Assembly (NCBI RefSeq): GCF_025210165.1
Contig: NZ_JAOASI010000039.1
Location: forward strand, 1 to 64,000
DNA: 64,000 bases
Origin: Tepidibacter sp.
GTDB taxonomy: Bacteria; Bacillota; Clostridia; Peptostreptococcales; Peptostreptococcaceae
Direction of reading: 5' to 3'
This document shows, piece by piece, positions 26,606 to 35,042 of the stretch (position 1 is the first letter of the stretch; each line of letters opens with the position of its first letter). A model generated the notes under the pieces. The model had not been told where the DNA came from, did no database searches, and worked only from the letters and a program-made list of their open reading frames with translations. The translations under genes were made by a program, and so were the position numbers.

Positions 26606-27613
26606 ATGAAACATTTTATACCAAATAAAGCATTTATAGATCCTAGAGTACTGAACTACGATGTAGGTAAGATTGCTATTAATCATCTAAAAGAGTTAGA
26701 TGTTCCTATAGAAAAATCTAGAAAAGTTGTAATAGAAGGTAAAAATCCATTAGAGAACTATTCAAAATCTAAAAAAACTATATATCTTACAGTTAACAAA
26801 CAAAAAAAGTTGAAACCTTGTAAACCTTCTGCTGACTATCAGTTTTCTCTATCAAGTTCTTGTCCAGGCCACTGTGAATACTGTTATCTTCAAACTACTC
26901 AAGGAGAAAAACCATTTATGAAATTATTTGTAAATATAGATGAGATATTAGATGTAATTAATAATCATATAGATACAAATTCAAACATTACAACCTTTGA
27001 ATGCGGAAGTATAACAGATCCTGTTGCACTTGAATACTTAACTGGAAACCTAAAAAAGTGCATAGAATTTTTTTCAAAATCTGAAAATGGAAGACTAAGA
27101 ATCATAACTAAATACGACAATATAGACTCTTTTTTAAATATAGATCATAACAATCATACTAAATTTAGATTCAGTATAAATACAAGATACGTTATAAATA
27201 ACTTTGAACACAGCACTTCAAGCTTTGAAGAAAGAATGCAAGCATCCAAAAAAATAGCCTCAAGCAATTATCCCCTAGGTTTCATAATAGCTCCGATAAT
27301 GATTTATGATGATTGGAAAAATGAATACAAAGAACTCATATTAAAACTCAAAGAAGAGCTTAAAAACTACAACGCTCCTATAACCTTTGAGCTTATACAG
27401 CATAGATTTACAAGTACTGCAAAAGAATTAATACTAACTCGCTTTCCAAATACAAAACTTGATCTGAACGAGGAAAACAGACAGTTAAAATGGGGACCTT
27501 ATGGAAAATTCAAATACGTATATCCAAAAGAAAAAAGCACTGAAATAAAAGAATATATCTCAAATCTTATATATGATAATTTTGAAAATAGCACTATAGA
27601 ATACTTTACTTAA
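26606..27613 (+). CDS. splB: spore photoproduct lyase
   Basis: A 335-residue radical SAM enzyme that repairs the thymine dimer (spore photoproduct) during germination. The SPL-type cluster motif CPGHCEYC is at Cys86, Cys90 and Cys93, preceded by KPSADYQFSLSSS. TTFECGSITDPVALEYLTG and the C-terminal QHRFTSTAKELIL ... RFPNTKLDL are also typical. Length matches the family (about 340). AAGAGGTGA precedes the ATG. Its presence shows the organism sporulates. It stands alone on the plus strand. Confidence 0.95.
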   Translation: MKHFIPNKAFIDPRVLNYDVGKIAINHLKELDVPIEKSRKVVIEGKNPLENYSKSKKTIYLTVNKQKKLKPCKPSADYQFSLSSSCPGHCEYCYLQTTQGEKPFMKLFVNIDEILDVINNHIDTNSNITTFECGSITDPVALEYLTGNLKKCIEFFSKSENGRLRIITKYDNIDSFLNIDHNNHTKFRFSINTRYVINNFEHSTSSFEERMQASKKIASSNYPLGFIIAPIMIYDDWKNEYKELILKLKEELKNYNAPITFELIQHRFTSTAKELILTRFPNTKLDLNEENRQLKWGPYGKFKYVYPKEKSTEIKEYISNLIYDNFENSTIEYFT

Positions 27614-27690
27614 TTTTAGTATATAAATTAATCTATCTGCACACTATAATATTTATTATGAAAATATAACTCGTTATGCTAATTAATTTT

Positions 27691-27803
27691 AAAAATGAGG
27701 ATAATTTAAATGTTAGATACTTTTGATTAATCTTTTACTATACAATCTTTAGTTGTATTAAAAGATTGATTAAGTATCGTTATTTCAATTATTCTCATTT
27801 TTT
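27691..27803. repeat. 113-bp imperfect inverted repeat (MITE-like or structured RNA)
   Basis: The left arm (AAAAATGAGGATAATT, GATACTT, GATTAATCTTTTA, TATACAA) is mirrored by the right arm (GTTGTAT, AAAAGATTGATTAAGTATC, AATTATTCTCATTTTT). The whole stretch folds into one long hairpin with a few bulges. It is far larger than a terminator. No frame is visible in it. It sits between splB and the YaiI-type gene. Confidence 0.6.
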
Positions 27804-27855
27804 GCTAATATATATATTAACTAGTACAATAAATCAATATACAAAGGAGTAACTT

Positions 27856-28308
27856 ATGAGAATTCTTGTTGATGCAGATGCTTGTCCTGTTAAGGATATA
27901 ATAGTTAACGTTGCTAAGAGCTTTAATATATCTGTTATGATGTTTATAGACACTAGTCATGTTCTAAGTGATGATTATTCAAAGGTTATTATAGTTAGTC
28001 AAGGAAAAGATTCGGTAGATATGGCTTTAATAAATTCAGTTGAAAAGGGAGATATAATTATTACACAAGATTATGGGTTAGCTGCTATGGTTCTTGCAAA
28101 AAAAGCTCATGTTATAAATCAAAACGGACTTATTTATACTAATGATAATATAGATATGCTACTTCTCCAAAGACATTTATCTCAAAAGGCTAGAAAAGCT
28201 AGAAAAAAAGTTAAAAATGCTAAAAAAAGAACCCAATCAGACAATTATTTATTTGAAGAAAGCTTTACTAAGCTTTGTGAGTCATTAGTAAATACTTCTT
28301 GCTATTAA
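27856..28308 (+). CDS. YaiI/YqxD family protein (UPF0178)
   Basis: A 150-residue protein with the family start ILVDADACPVKDII, the middle VSQGKDSVDMALINSV and DIIITQDYGLAAMVLAKKA, and a basic Arg/Lys-rich tail (RKARKKVKNAKKR). The acidic residues at the start and in the QDYG region resemble a PIN-like nuclease fold, but no activity is established for the family. AAAGGAG before the ATG. It is followed closely by the DUF1540 gene on the same strand. Confidence 0.88.
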   Translation: MRILVDADACPVKDIIVNVAKSFNISVMMFIDTSHVLSDDYSKVIIVSQGKDSVDMALINSVEKGDIIITQDYGLAAMVLAKKAHVINQNGLIYTNDNIDMLLLQRHLSQKARKARKKVKNAKKRTQSDNYLFEESFTKLCESLVNTSCY

Positions 28309-28356
28309 TCTCTTAAAAATGCTAATACTATTATTAGACTTTTAGGAGGTGTTATA

Positions 28357-28521
28357 ATGGATAAAGGAAACCTTAATATAGGATGTACTGTTACTGAATG
28401 TAGACATCATGCAAAAACTCTTAATAACTGTACTTTAACTCATATAGAAGTTGTTAAGCATAAGGCTAAAGCTACATGTCTAGAATGTACCGACTGTGGA
28501 AGTTTTGAAAAAGACGAATAA
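28357..28521 (+). CDS. DUF1540 Cys-rich small protein
   Basis: A 54-residue protein with five Cys residues in the DUF1540 arrangement: IGCTVTECRHHAK, NNCTLTHIEV, ATCLECTDCGSF. This spacing suggests bound metal. The family is common in spore-forming Firmicutes and its function is unknown. AGGAGG lies 8 bases before the ATG, and a terminator follows. It may be transcribed with the YaiI-type gene 48 bp upstream. Confidence 0.8.
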   Translation: MDKGNLNIGCTVTECRHHAKTLNNCTLTHIEVVKHKAKATCLECTDCGSFEKDE

Positions 28522-28522
28522 T

Positions 28523-28558
28523 AAAAAGGCTCTACTTTAAAAAGTAGAGTCTTTTTAT
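28523..28558. terminator. bidirectional terminator between DUF1540 gene and tRNA-Leu
   Basis: AAAAAGGCTCTACTTT / AAAGTAGAGTCTTTTT hairpin, one mismatch, with A and T runs on both sides. Confidence 0.8.
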
Positions 28559-28561
28559 TAT

Positions 28562-28647
28562 TGGTGCGGATGACGGGACTTGAACCCATACGAGCGTAGC
28601 TCACTACCCCCTCAAGATAGCGTGTCTGCCGATTCCACCACATCCGC
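28562..28647 (-). tRNA. tRNA-Leu (anticodon GAG)
   Basis: Minus-strand cloverleaf: acceptor stem GCGGATG/CATCCGC with encoded CCA, D-arm GGTGGAATCGGCAGAC, anticodon stem CTATC/GGTAG around loop TTGAGGG (anticodon GAG), a long variable arm as expected for tRNA-Leu, and T-arm GGGTTCAAGTCCC. 86 bases including CCA. It reads CUC/CUU codons. Confidence 0.95.
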
Positions 28648-28754
28648 ATATTTAATCTTTAGTAATATTCTAATTGTTCTAAATATATAAGTCAATACAT
28701 TTTTTTCATAAATAAGTCATTAAAAGCACCCTACCCTTAATGACTTATTCATTC

Positions 28755-30296
28755 TTATTCTTCTATATATATTTTTTCAAATCCATTGTATATATTAAAT
28801 TCACTAGAATCTAACCTTCCCCTGATTTTGTTATTCAAAACCAAGCTCTTATCCTTAATTAAAAGGCTTATAAAAGGAATATTATTTCTAACATATTTCT
28901 CTAATTCATTATAATTTTTAATTTTATCAAGCTCACTACTAGAACTTATAAGCTTTTGAATCCATATATTAACATTGTCATCATTATAGTTTGTAAAACT
29001 ATTATAGAAATTAAACCTAGGGTCTGGAACAACAGGAAGTGTCCATCCTAAAAGTGCTAGATCATAGTCCTTGTTGGCAATAGTATTTGTAATTTCTTCT
29101 CCAGAAACTTCTACTATATCTACATCAATCCCTACATCATATAATGACGTTTTTATTAAATAAGCTTCTTTTACTCTTTCAAGATTTTCTTGATTTACAA
29201 CAACTTTAAACATAACTCCATCTAGATTTATTTTACTCAAATATCTTTTCGCCTTATCTATATCGTACCTTAAAGTTTCTAATTCTTTATTATAGTACTT
29301 TGCTTTTTTATTCAATGGAAAATCAACTATATCTCCATTATCCAAATAAACATCCTTTAATATTTTTCTTCTATCTATACCATACAATAAGGCTTTTCTA
29401 AAGTTTATATCTTGTATATACTGATTATCAAAGTTTAGAGCTATAAATTCATACTCATTTCCTGTATATTCTCTAATATCAAATCTTTTAGCGGGGAACT
29501 TTCCACTTATTATTTTATCTATTTTACAAATATCTGTTTCAAGAGATATAATCATACTCTCTTGTGCTTCTTTATCAGGTACTATAACCAATCTAACCTT
29601 ATCTATATATGGTTTTTTATCATAATAATCTTCATTTCTTACTAAATCTACATATTTTCTTTTTTCATATCTATCTATTTTATACATCCCAGATCCTATC
29701 AAATTGTTTGAATAAACATTTATATCATTCATACTAAGTCCTGAAAGTTTATGCTTTGGAAGTATTGGAAATATGAAATTTTCTAAAGAAAACGAATATA
29801 TACCATTAAATACAATATTAAAGCTAGTATCAGACAAAATTTCTACTCTAGATACATTATCTACTAGAAATTTATAATTACTCTTATCTAATGTTTTTAA
29901 TAGATTTATTGTAAATTGGACATCTTCACTCGTTAAATTAATTCCATCATGCCAACGTATATTATCTTTTAACTTTATATTCAAACTCATTCCATCTTGA
30001 GATAGAGTATAATCATTAACAAGCTTTGGCTTTATATTATAATTTTCATCTACAGCAAATAGACTATCATATACCAATTTAAGTGCTTGATCTAAAGATC
30101 TTTCATTATTTAAAAGTGGATTTAATGTTTTAAATTCAACAACAGAAATATTTACATTCCCACCTTTTTTAGGAGTTAAGTCTTCCTCTTGTAATATGGC
30201 TTTTTTCAGTTCTTCATTTATATTAGTATCTTCTTTACTACATCCAAATAAAAATACAGCTATAATTAAAAGAAAAATAATCTTAATTTTTTTCAT
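28755..30296 (-). CDS. peptide/nickel-type ABC transporter substrate-binding lipoprotein
   Basis: A 513-residue solute-binding protein of the SBP_bac_5 family. It has a lipoprotein signal with lipobox LFGCSKED at the N-terminus, then the family pattern (LNPLLNNERSLDQALKLVYDSL, short form NPLLNNERS; VNDYTLSQDGMSLNIKLKDNIRWHDG, core LKDNIRWHDGINLTSEDV). It should bind oligopeptides or a metal chelate outside the membrane. No permease or ATPase genes are near it, so its transporter is elsewhere. The longer frame starts five codons upstream, but AGGAG lies 7 bases before this ATG. The gene runs directly after the membrane lytic transglycosylase (11-bp gap), which is an unusual partner. Confidence 0.85.
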   Translation of the reverse strand: MKKIKIIFLLIIAVFLFGCSKEDTNINEELKKAILQEEDLTPKKGGNVNISVVEFKTLNPLLNNERSLDQALKLVYDSLFAVDENYNIKPKLVNDYTLSQDGMSLNIKLKDNIRWHDGINLTSEDVQFTINLLKTLDKSNYKFLVDNVSRVEILSDTSFNIVFNGIYSFSLENFIFPILPKHKLSGLSMNDINVYSNNLIGSGMYKIDRYEKRKYVDLVRNEDYYDKKPYIDKVRLVIVPDKEAQESMIISLETDICKIDKIISGKFPAKRFDIREYTGNEYEFIALNFDNQYIQDINFRKALLYGIDRRKILKDVYLDNGDIVDFPLNKKAKYYNKELETLRYDIDKAKRYLSKINLDGVMFKVVVNQENLERVKEAYLIKTSLYDVGIDVDIVEVSGEEITNTIANKDYDLALLGWTLPVVPDPRFNFYNSFTNYNDDNVNIWIQKLISSSSELDKIKNYNELEKYVRNNIPFISLLIKDKSLVLNNKIRGRLDSSEFNIYNGFEKIYIEE

Positions 30297-30307
30297 TTGT
30301 TTTCTCC

Positions 30308-30847
30308 TCATTTCTCGTAAATAGCTCTATATCTTTTATAATATTTATTAACCTTATTCGCATAATCACTAGTTTCTTTAAAAGGTATTTTTTGTAGATT
30401 TATTCCATTTGAACTATACCTTTGATCTTTCAACCACTTATCTACATTGCCAGATCCACCATTGTATGCAGCTATCACTAAGTCTTTATCATCAAATTGC
30501 TTAAAAAGCTTACTTATATACCAACACCCTATTTGAATATTAGTATCTGGATTAAATATATTTATATCACCCATCTTAAGTTCATCTTGTGCCCACTCCT
30601 TGGTAATATTAGATATTTGCATAAGACCTTTAGCTTCTCTATTTGATTCAGCATAAGGAAAAAATTTACTTTCCGCCTTTATTATAGAAAATACTAAGTA
30701 TGGATCTATGTCATATTCTTTAGAATATTTCATTACATACTCTTCATAATGTATTGGATATACTATTTTCAAACACCTATTAACTCCAAATACCAAACCC
30801 ACAATAAGTATAATAGCGTAAATAATAAAATATTTCTTTTTAGTCAA
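30308..30847 (-). CDS. membrane-anchored lytic transglycosylase (SLT domain), TTG start
   Basis: About 179 residues: an N-terminal membrane helix (IIYAIILIVGLVFGV) and an SLT domain with catalytic Glu59 in IIKAESKFFPYA, then AKGLMQISNITKEWA and VIAAYNGGSGNVDKWL. It resembles the YjbJ/Slt35-like small transglycosylases next to coaE in many Clostridia. I chose a TTG start that overlaps the coaE stop; GGAGG precedes it by 9 bases, whereas the in-frame ATG six codons upstream has no ribosome binding site. Translation is thus coupled to coaE. Confidence 0.85.
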   Translation of the reverse strand: MTKKKYFIIYAIILIVGLVFGVNRCLKIVYPIHYEEYVMKYSKEYDIDPYLVFSIIKAESKFFPYAESNREAKGLMQISNITKEWAQDELKMGDINIFNPDTNIQIGCWYISKLFKQFDDKDLVIAAYNGGSGNVDKWLKDQRYSSNGINLQKIPFKETSDYANKVNKYYKRYRAIYEK

Positions 30848-31442
30848 AATACATTTCCTCCACATAATTACAAAATTTTTCTACTTCTAATTTAAGTTTA
30901 TTCTGATTATAAGAATTATCTATTATATAATCAGCATATTTTTTCTTATCATCTAAACTCATCTGTGATCTAATCCTTAAAATAGCATCTTCTTTTTTTA
31001 TGTTATCTCTTTTTACTATTCTTTCAACTTGTATTTTCTCATTACAAATAATAAGAAGCAGTATATCAACTAGATCTATTAGATTGGCCTCTATTAAAAG
31101 AGGCACATCTAATACAACAATCTTTTTTCCTTGTTTTTTTAATTTATCTATACTTACTTTTATCTTATTGATTATTATTGGATGAGTTATAGAATTTAGT
31201 TTTTTAAGCTTATCTTTATCGGAGAAAACAATACTTCCTAGTTTTTTTCTATCTAAAACTTTGTCAGAATTAAGTATTTCACTTCCAAAACATTCAACAA
31301 CTGCATCAAGAGCTTTTTTATCATCAAATATTTTTCTTGAAATTTTATCTGCATCTATTATGTTTATATTCTGTTTCTTTAAAATATTAGAGACTGTACT
31401 TTTTCCACTTCCTATTGACCCTGTAAGACCTATTATTATCAT
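30840..31442 (-). CDS. coaE: dephospho-CoA kinase
   Basis: A 200-residue P-loop kinase for the last step of coenzyme A synthesis. Walker A is IGLTGSIGSGKST (residues 4-16), followed by IIDADKISRKIF and the LID region VDILLLIICNEKIQVERIVKRDNIK. Length is normal. It is 8 bp downstream of polA, a pairing common in Firmicutes, and overlaps the following transglycosylase gene. Confidence 0.95.
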   Translation of the reverse strand: MIIIGLTGSIGSGKSTVSNILKKQNINIIDADKISRKIFDDKKALDAVVECFGSEILNSDKVLDRKKLGSIVFSDKDKLKKLNSITHPIIINKIKVSIDKLKKQGKKIVVLDVPLLIEANLIDLVDILLLIICNEKIQVERIVKRDNIKKEDAILRIRSQMSLDDKKKYADYIIDNSYNQNKLKLEVEKFCNYVEEMYFD

Positions 31443-31450
31443 ATTCTCAC

Positions 31451-34093
31451 CTACTTTGTTTCATACCACGATTTACCTGTATTAAGATCTATATTAAGTT
31501 TCACCTTCATTTTTACAGAATTTTCCATTTCGTTTCTTAAAATTTCCTCAACTTTATCTATTTCATCTTCACACGCTTCTATTATAAGCTCATCGTGTAC
31601 TTGTAAAATAAGCTTTGATTTTAAATTTTCTTCTTTAAGTTTTTTATATACATTCACCATAGCAATCTTTATAACATCAGCCGCACTTCCCTGTATAGGT
31701 GTGTTCATAGCCAGCCTTTTCCCTAAATTCCTGACTATGAAGTTCTTAGAGTTTATCTCAGGAATATATCTTCTTCTGTTAAGTATAGTGCCTACATATC
31801 CGTCATTTTTGGCCTTTTCTACTATATCATCCATATATTTTTTTATGTTAGGATATTTATCAAAATAATTATCTATATACTCTTTAGCTTTTTTAGCAGG
31901 TATATTTAAGTTTTTGGATAGTCCAAAATCACTAATTCCATATACTATACCAAAGTTAACAGCCTTTGCAGCACTTCTCATTTGGCTATCAACATCTTTT
32001 ATATCCACATCAAATACCTTTGATGCAGTACTTGTATGAATGTCTTCTCCACTTTCAAAAGCATGTATTAAATTCTCATCCTCACTTATATGAGCAAGTA
32101 CTCTAAGTTCTATTTGAGAATAATCTGCATCAACTAAACTATATCCTTCTTTTGGTATAAATACCTTTCTTAAGTTCCTCCCCATCTCAAGCCTTACAGG
32201 AATATTTTGAAGATTAGGCTCAGTAGATGATATTCTTCCTGTAGTAGTTATAGTTTGATTAAAAGATGAATGAATCCTCTTGCTATTTTGATTTATTATA
32301 TTTAAAAGACCATCTACATAAGTAGATTGTAGCTTTACTATTTGTCTATATTCAGATATTTTATCTATTATATCATGTTCTGGTCTTAATTTTTCAAGAA
32401 CCTCAGCATTAGTTGAATACCCAGTCTTAGTCTTTTTAATTATAGGAAGCTCTAACTTTTCAAACAGTATTACTCCTAGCTGTTTAGGTGAATTTATATT
32501 AAACTCTTCTCCAGCCATATTATATATAGTTTTTTCTAAGTTTTTAATAATACCCAAGTATTCTTCTTTAAGCTGTTCTAACTTTTCAATATCAACCTTA
32601 AATCCTTCATATTCCATATAACCTAAAACTTCAACAAGAGGCATTTCTATATTATAAAAAAGTTCATGCATCTCATATTCATCTATTGTTTTTTCCATTT
32701 CATTCTTTATTCCTATAGCAACTTCAATTAGACTATTAAAATAGCTAATTAAAACTTCTTTTTCTAAGTCCTCAAACTTTTTAGCCTTCTTACCCTTACC
32801 TAAAAGTTCTTCTTCACTTTGTACTTTTTTACCCATATACTTTGCTGCTAAGTTATCGTGTAAATAATTAGAGCTTGTAGCATCTATTAAATACTCTCCT
32901 ATTACAATATCGAATTTCATATTTTTAATTTCTATATTATAACTTCTTAGGGCTATATACTCTTCTTTTAGTTTATAACCGTATTTTTGTATATCTTCTG
33001 ATTCTAATACATCTTTTAATCTTAATATGAATTTTTCATCATTTATATAATATATTTTACTTGCATCAAAACTTATGAACATATATATAATATTTTTATC
33101 TAATATATTCCCTTGTTTTGTAACAGCTTTTAAAAACATATGTTTTTTATCATTTATTTCATCTATGATTGAATCTATATTGTGTTCATTTACTAATACA
33201 GACTCTATATTAGTATCTTCTGTCACCTCTTTATCCATACTTATTCTTTTAATTAAGCTATTAAATCCGTACAAATTAAACAGCTTTATTATATTTTGTT
33301 CATCATAACTTTCAAGCTTTAATTCATCTACATTAATATCAATAGGCATATCTCTTACTATTGTCGCAAGACGTTTGCTCATAAGGGCTGTATCTATATT
33401 CTCCTCCATTTTTTTCTTTACACTTCCCTTTAGCTTGTCTGTATTTTGGACTAGATTTTCAATTGTCTCAAATTCTTTTAAAAGCTTAATACCTGTTTTT
33501 TCTCCTATTCCAGGTACTCCTGGTATATTATCAGACTTATCTCCCATAAGTCCTTTAAGATCTATAAATTGAGTTGGTGTTAACTCATATCTTTTTAAAA
33601 CTTCATCATAGTCATAGATTTCAAGCTCTGTTATTCCTTTTTTAGTTATAAGTATCTTAGTATTATTGGATGCAAGTTGTATAGCGTCCTTATCTCCAGT
33701 AACTATAACTACCTCAAAATCATCCTCCTCGGCAACTTTAGATACTGTTCCAATTATATCATCAGCTTCAAATCCTTCTATTTCAAGCCTATGTATCTTA
33801 AACGCATCTAATAGTTCTTTTAAAGGCTCCACCTGTACTCTTAATTCATCTGGCATCTTCTTTCTTCCTGCTTTATAATTTTCATACTGCTTATGTCTAA
33901 ATGTAGGGGCTTTAAGATCAAATGCTACACTCATATGAGTTGGTTTATATTCATCTATTATCTTAAATAGCATAGTAGTAAATCCATATATTGCATTAGT
34001 ATGTAATCCTTCTTTATTCATAAGATCTGGTAGAGCATAAAAGGCTCTATTCATTAAAGAGTTTCCATCTATTATAACAAGTCTTTTATTCAA
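31451..34093 (-). CDS. polA: DNA polymerase I
   Basis: About 880 residues with the three PolA parts: the 5'-3' exonuclease (about 1-290, LVIIDGNSLMNRAFYALP at the start, SDNIPGVPGIGEKTGIKLL), an inactive-looking 3'-5' exonuclease region lacking the usual carboxylates (about 300-470), and the polymerase domain with motif A (DADYSQIELRVLAH), the O-helix (SAAKAVNFGIVYGISDFGL, core RSAAKAVNFGIVYG) and motif C (LQVHDELI). It fills gaps in repair and removes Okazaki primers. The first in-frame GTG is only a base from GGAG, so I prefer the TTG three codons later. Confidence 0.95.
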   Translation of the reverse strand: MNKRLVIIDGNSLMNRAFYALPDLMNKEGLHTNAIYGFTTMLFKIIDEYKPTHMSVAFDLKAPTFRHKQYENYKAGRKKMPDELRVQVEPLKELLDAFKIHRLEIEGFEADDIIGTVSKVAEEDDFEVVIVTGDKDAIQLASNNTKILITKKGITELEIYDYDEVLKRYELTPTQFIDLKGLMGDKSDNIPGVPGIGEKTGIKLLKEFETIENLVQNTDKLKGSVKKKMEENIDTALMSKRLATIVRDMPIDINVDELKLESYDEQNIIKLFNLYGFNSLIKRISMDKEVTEDTNIESVLVNEHNIDSIIDEINDKKHMFLKAVTKQGNILDKNIIYMFISFDASKIYYINDEKFILRLKDVLESEDIQKYGYKLKEEYIALRSYNIEIKNMKFDIVIGEYLIDATSSNYLHDNLAAKYMGKKVQSEEELLGKGKKAKKFEDLEKEVLISYFNSLIEVAIGIKNEMEKTIDEYEMHELFYNIEMPLVEVLGYMEYEGFKVDIEKLEQLKEEYLGIIKNLEKTIYNMAGEEFNINSPKQLGVILFEKLELPIIKKTKTGYSTNAEVLEKLRPEHDIIDKISEYRQIVKLQSTYVDGLLNIINQNSKRIHSSFNQTITTTGRISSTEPNLQNIPVRLEMGRNLRKVFIPKEGYSLVDADYSQIELRVLAHISEDENLIHAFESGEDIHTSTASKVFDVDIKDVDSQMRSAAKAVNFGIVYGISDFGLSKNLNIPAKKAKEYIDNYFDKYPNIKKYMDDIVEKAKNDGYVGTILNRRRYIPEINSKNFIVRNLGKRLAMNTPIQGSAADVIKIAMVNVYKKLKEENLKSKLILQVHDELIIEACEDEIDKVEEILRNEMENSVKMKVKLNIDLNTGKSWYETK

Positions 34094-34119
34094 ATTTATC
34101 ACACTCCGTATTCATTTAT

Positions 34120-34205
34120 AACCACCTGAACTAAGTTTCTCCTTATTATATCATTATTATATGTTTTAATCACAAAGAAATTATATAAAGTAAAACTTAA
34201 TAAAT
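34120..34205. repeat. dispersed intergenic repeat, two inverted copies
   Basis: The minus strand at 34120-34148 reads GAGAAACTTAGTTCAGGTGG, and the plus strand at about 34185-34205 reads AAAGTAAAACTTAATAAAT. Both resemble the dispersed repeat. They face each other over about 40 bases and can fold into one imperfect hairpin just upstream of polA. Confidence 0.5.
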
Positions 34206-34273
34206 ACTCTTAATCAAAAATATATATTGAATTTTATTCTATTATATGTTAATATCTGTTTGTAGGATTTTTT

Positions 34274-34350
34274 GCCCGAGTGATGGAATTGGCATACGTA
34301 CGCGACTCAAAATCGTGGTTTTGCGAGTTCGAGTCTCGCCTCGGGCACCA
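34274..34350 (+). tRNA. tRNA-Leu (anticodon CAA) with a short variable region
   Basis: Acceptor stem GCCCGAG/CTCGGGC with encoded CCA, D-arm ATGGAATTGGCATACGT as in Leu tRNAs, anticodon stem CGCGA/TCGTG around CTCAAAA (anticodon CAA), and T-arm GCGAG TTCGAGT CTCGC. The variable region between the anticodon and T stems is only about 5 bases (GTTTT). Bacterial tRNA-Leu normally has a long variable arm, as the other Leu tRNA of this window does. 77 bases including CCA. Confidence 0.85.
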
Positions 34351-34353
34351 GTC

Positions 34354-34388
34354 AAAAAAAAGATAGGCATATGCCTATCTTTTTTTTT
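34354..34388. terminator. terminator shared by tRNA-Leu and msrA
   Basis: Perfect hairpin AAAAAAAGATAGGCAT / ATGCCTATCTTTTTTT between the two converging genes. Confidence 0.85.
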
Positions 34389-35004
34389 AATCTCCGTATC
34401 CATCCACTATTGAAATAAGTCTTTTCTTTGATTTATCTGATAACAAATCTGTTTTCAAGTCATGTCTTAACATATTAATGTCTCCGTATCCTTTTATATA
34501 TCCATTTAATCTTGCTGCAATTTTAGAATCTACAAAATCATTAAAATTTTTGCAGGACTTTTTGATATCATCACTTACAGTTTTTAGACTTTGAAGATAG
34601 TATTTCTGATGATAATTTTCAGCAATATAAAACTTATCTATAGGTTCTATATCAGTATATACATACACATCTTCATTTTTTTCTTTTTCATCTTTACTCT
34701 TTAAACCCTTTATCCTTTGTTCTTCATCATGATATAATATCAACGATTTATACTGTACTTTTAAAGATTTCATCTTACATATGTTATTTTTCCAAAATAT
34801 ATCTAAAAGTTCATCATAAGTTATAATGTCTTCGTCATAATCTATTTGAACAACCTCAGTATGATCCATCATATTAGTATAAGTTGGATTTTGACTATTT
34901 CCTCCACTATATCCAACTCTAGTTCTTATAACTCCGTCTATTAACCCATACTGGGCATCAGGTCCCCAGAATCACCCCATACCAAAAGTAGCTTTTTTAA
35001 TCAT
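34387..35004 (-). CDS. msrA: peptide methionine-S-sulfoxide reductase A, probable selenoprotein (TGA = Sec11)
   Basis: The gene reads MIKKATFGMG, then TGA, then FWGPDAQYGLIDGVI. MsrA proteins have GCFW here, with Cys as catalytic nucleophile, so TGA falls exactly on the catalytic position. The rest is in frame and recognisable: VGYSGGNSQNPTY, HTEVVQIDYDED, VQYKSLILYHDEEQ and ENYHQKYYLQ, then a C-terminal extension to 205 residues. AAAGGAG is placed before the ATG at 35004, ten codons upstream of the TGA, which argues for read-through rather than a gene starting after it. A hairpin follows the TGA by two bases. Sec-containing MsrA is known from Clostridia and is more active than the Cys form. 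The alternative, a one-base nonsense mutation, is less likely. It reduces methionine-S-sulfoxide. Confidence 0.85.
34951..34969 (-). promoter_or_regulatory. candidate bacterial SECIS hairpin in msrA
   Basis: Two bases after the in-frame TGA the minus strand reads CTGGG, a 9-base loop, then CCCAG. Bacterial SECIS elements are hairpins directly 3' of the Sec codon, with a GU-containing apical loop read by SelB. The position fits. The loop (GACCTGATG) is only a plausible match, because SelB specificity varies between clades. Confidence 0.55.
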
Positions 35005-35042
35005 ATTATCAACTCCTTTGATATGATTATACCCATTTTAAT

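Noticed and set aside
28440-28649. 69-residue minus-strand protein-coding frame
   Set aside because: It runs through the tRNA-Leu(GAG) gene, the terminator and the antisense of the DUF1540 gene; the tRNA is clear.
34387-34872. msrA as a pseudogene or a 161-residue gene starting at the internal Met
   Set aside because: The active-site region would be missing, whereas ten good codons and a proper ribosome binding site lie upstream of a single TGA on the catalytic position. Selenocysteine is the better explanation.
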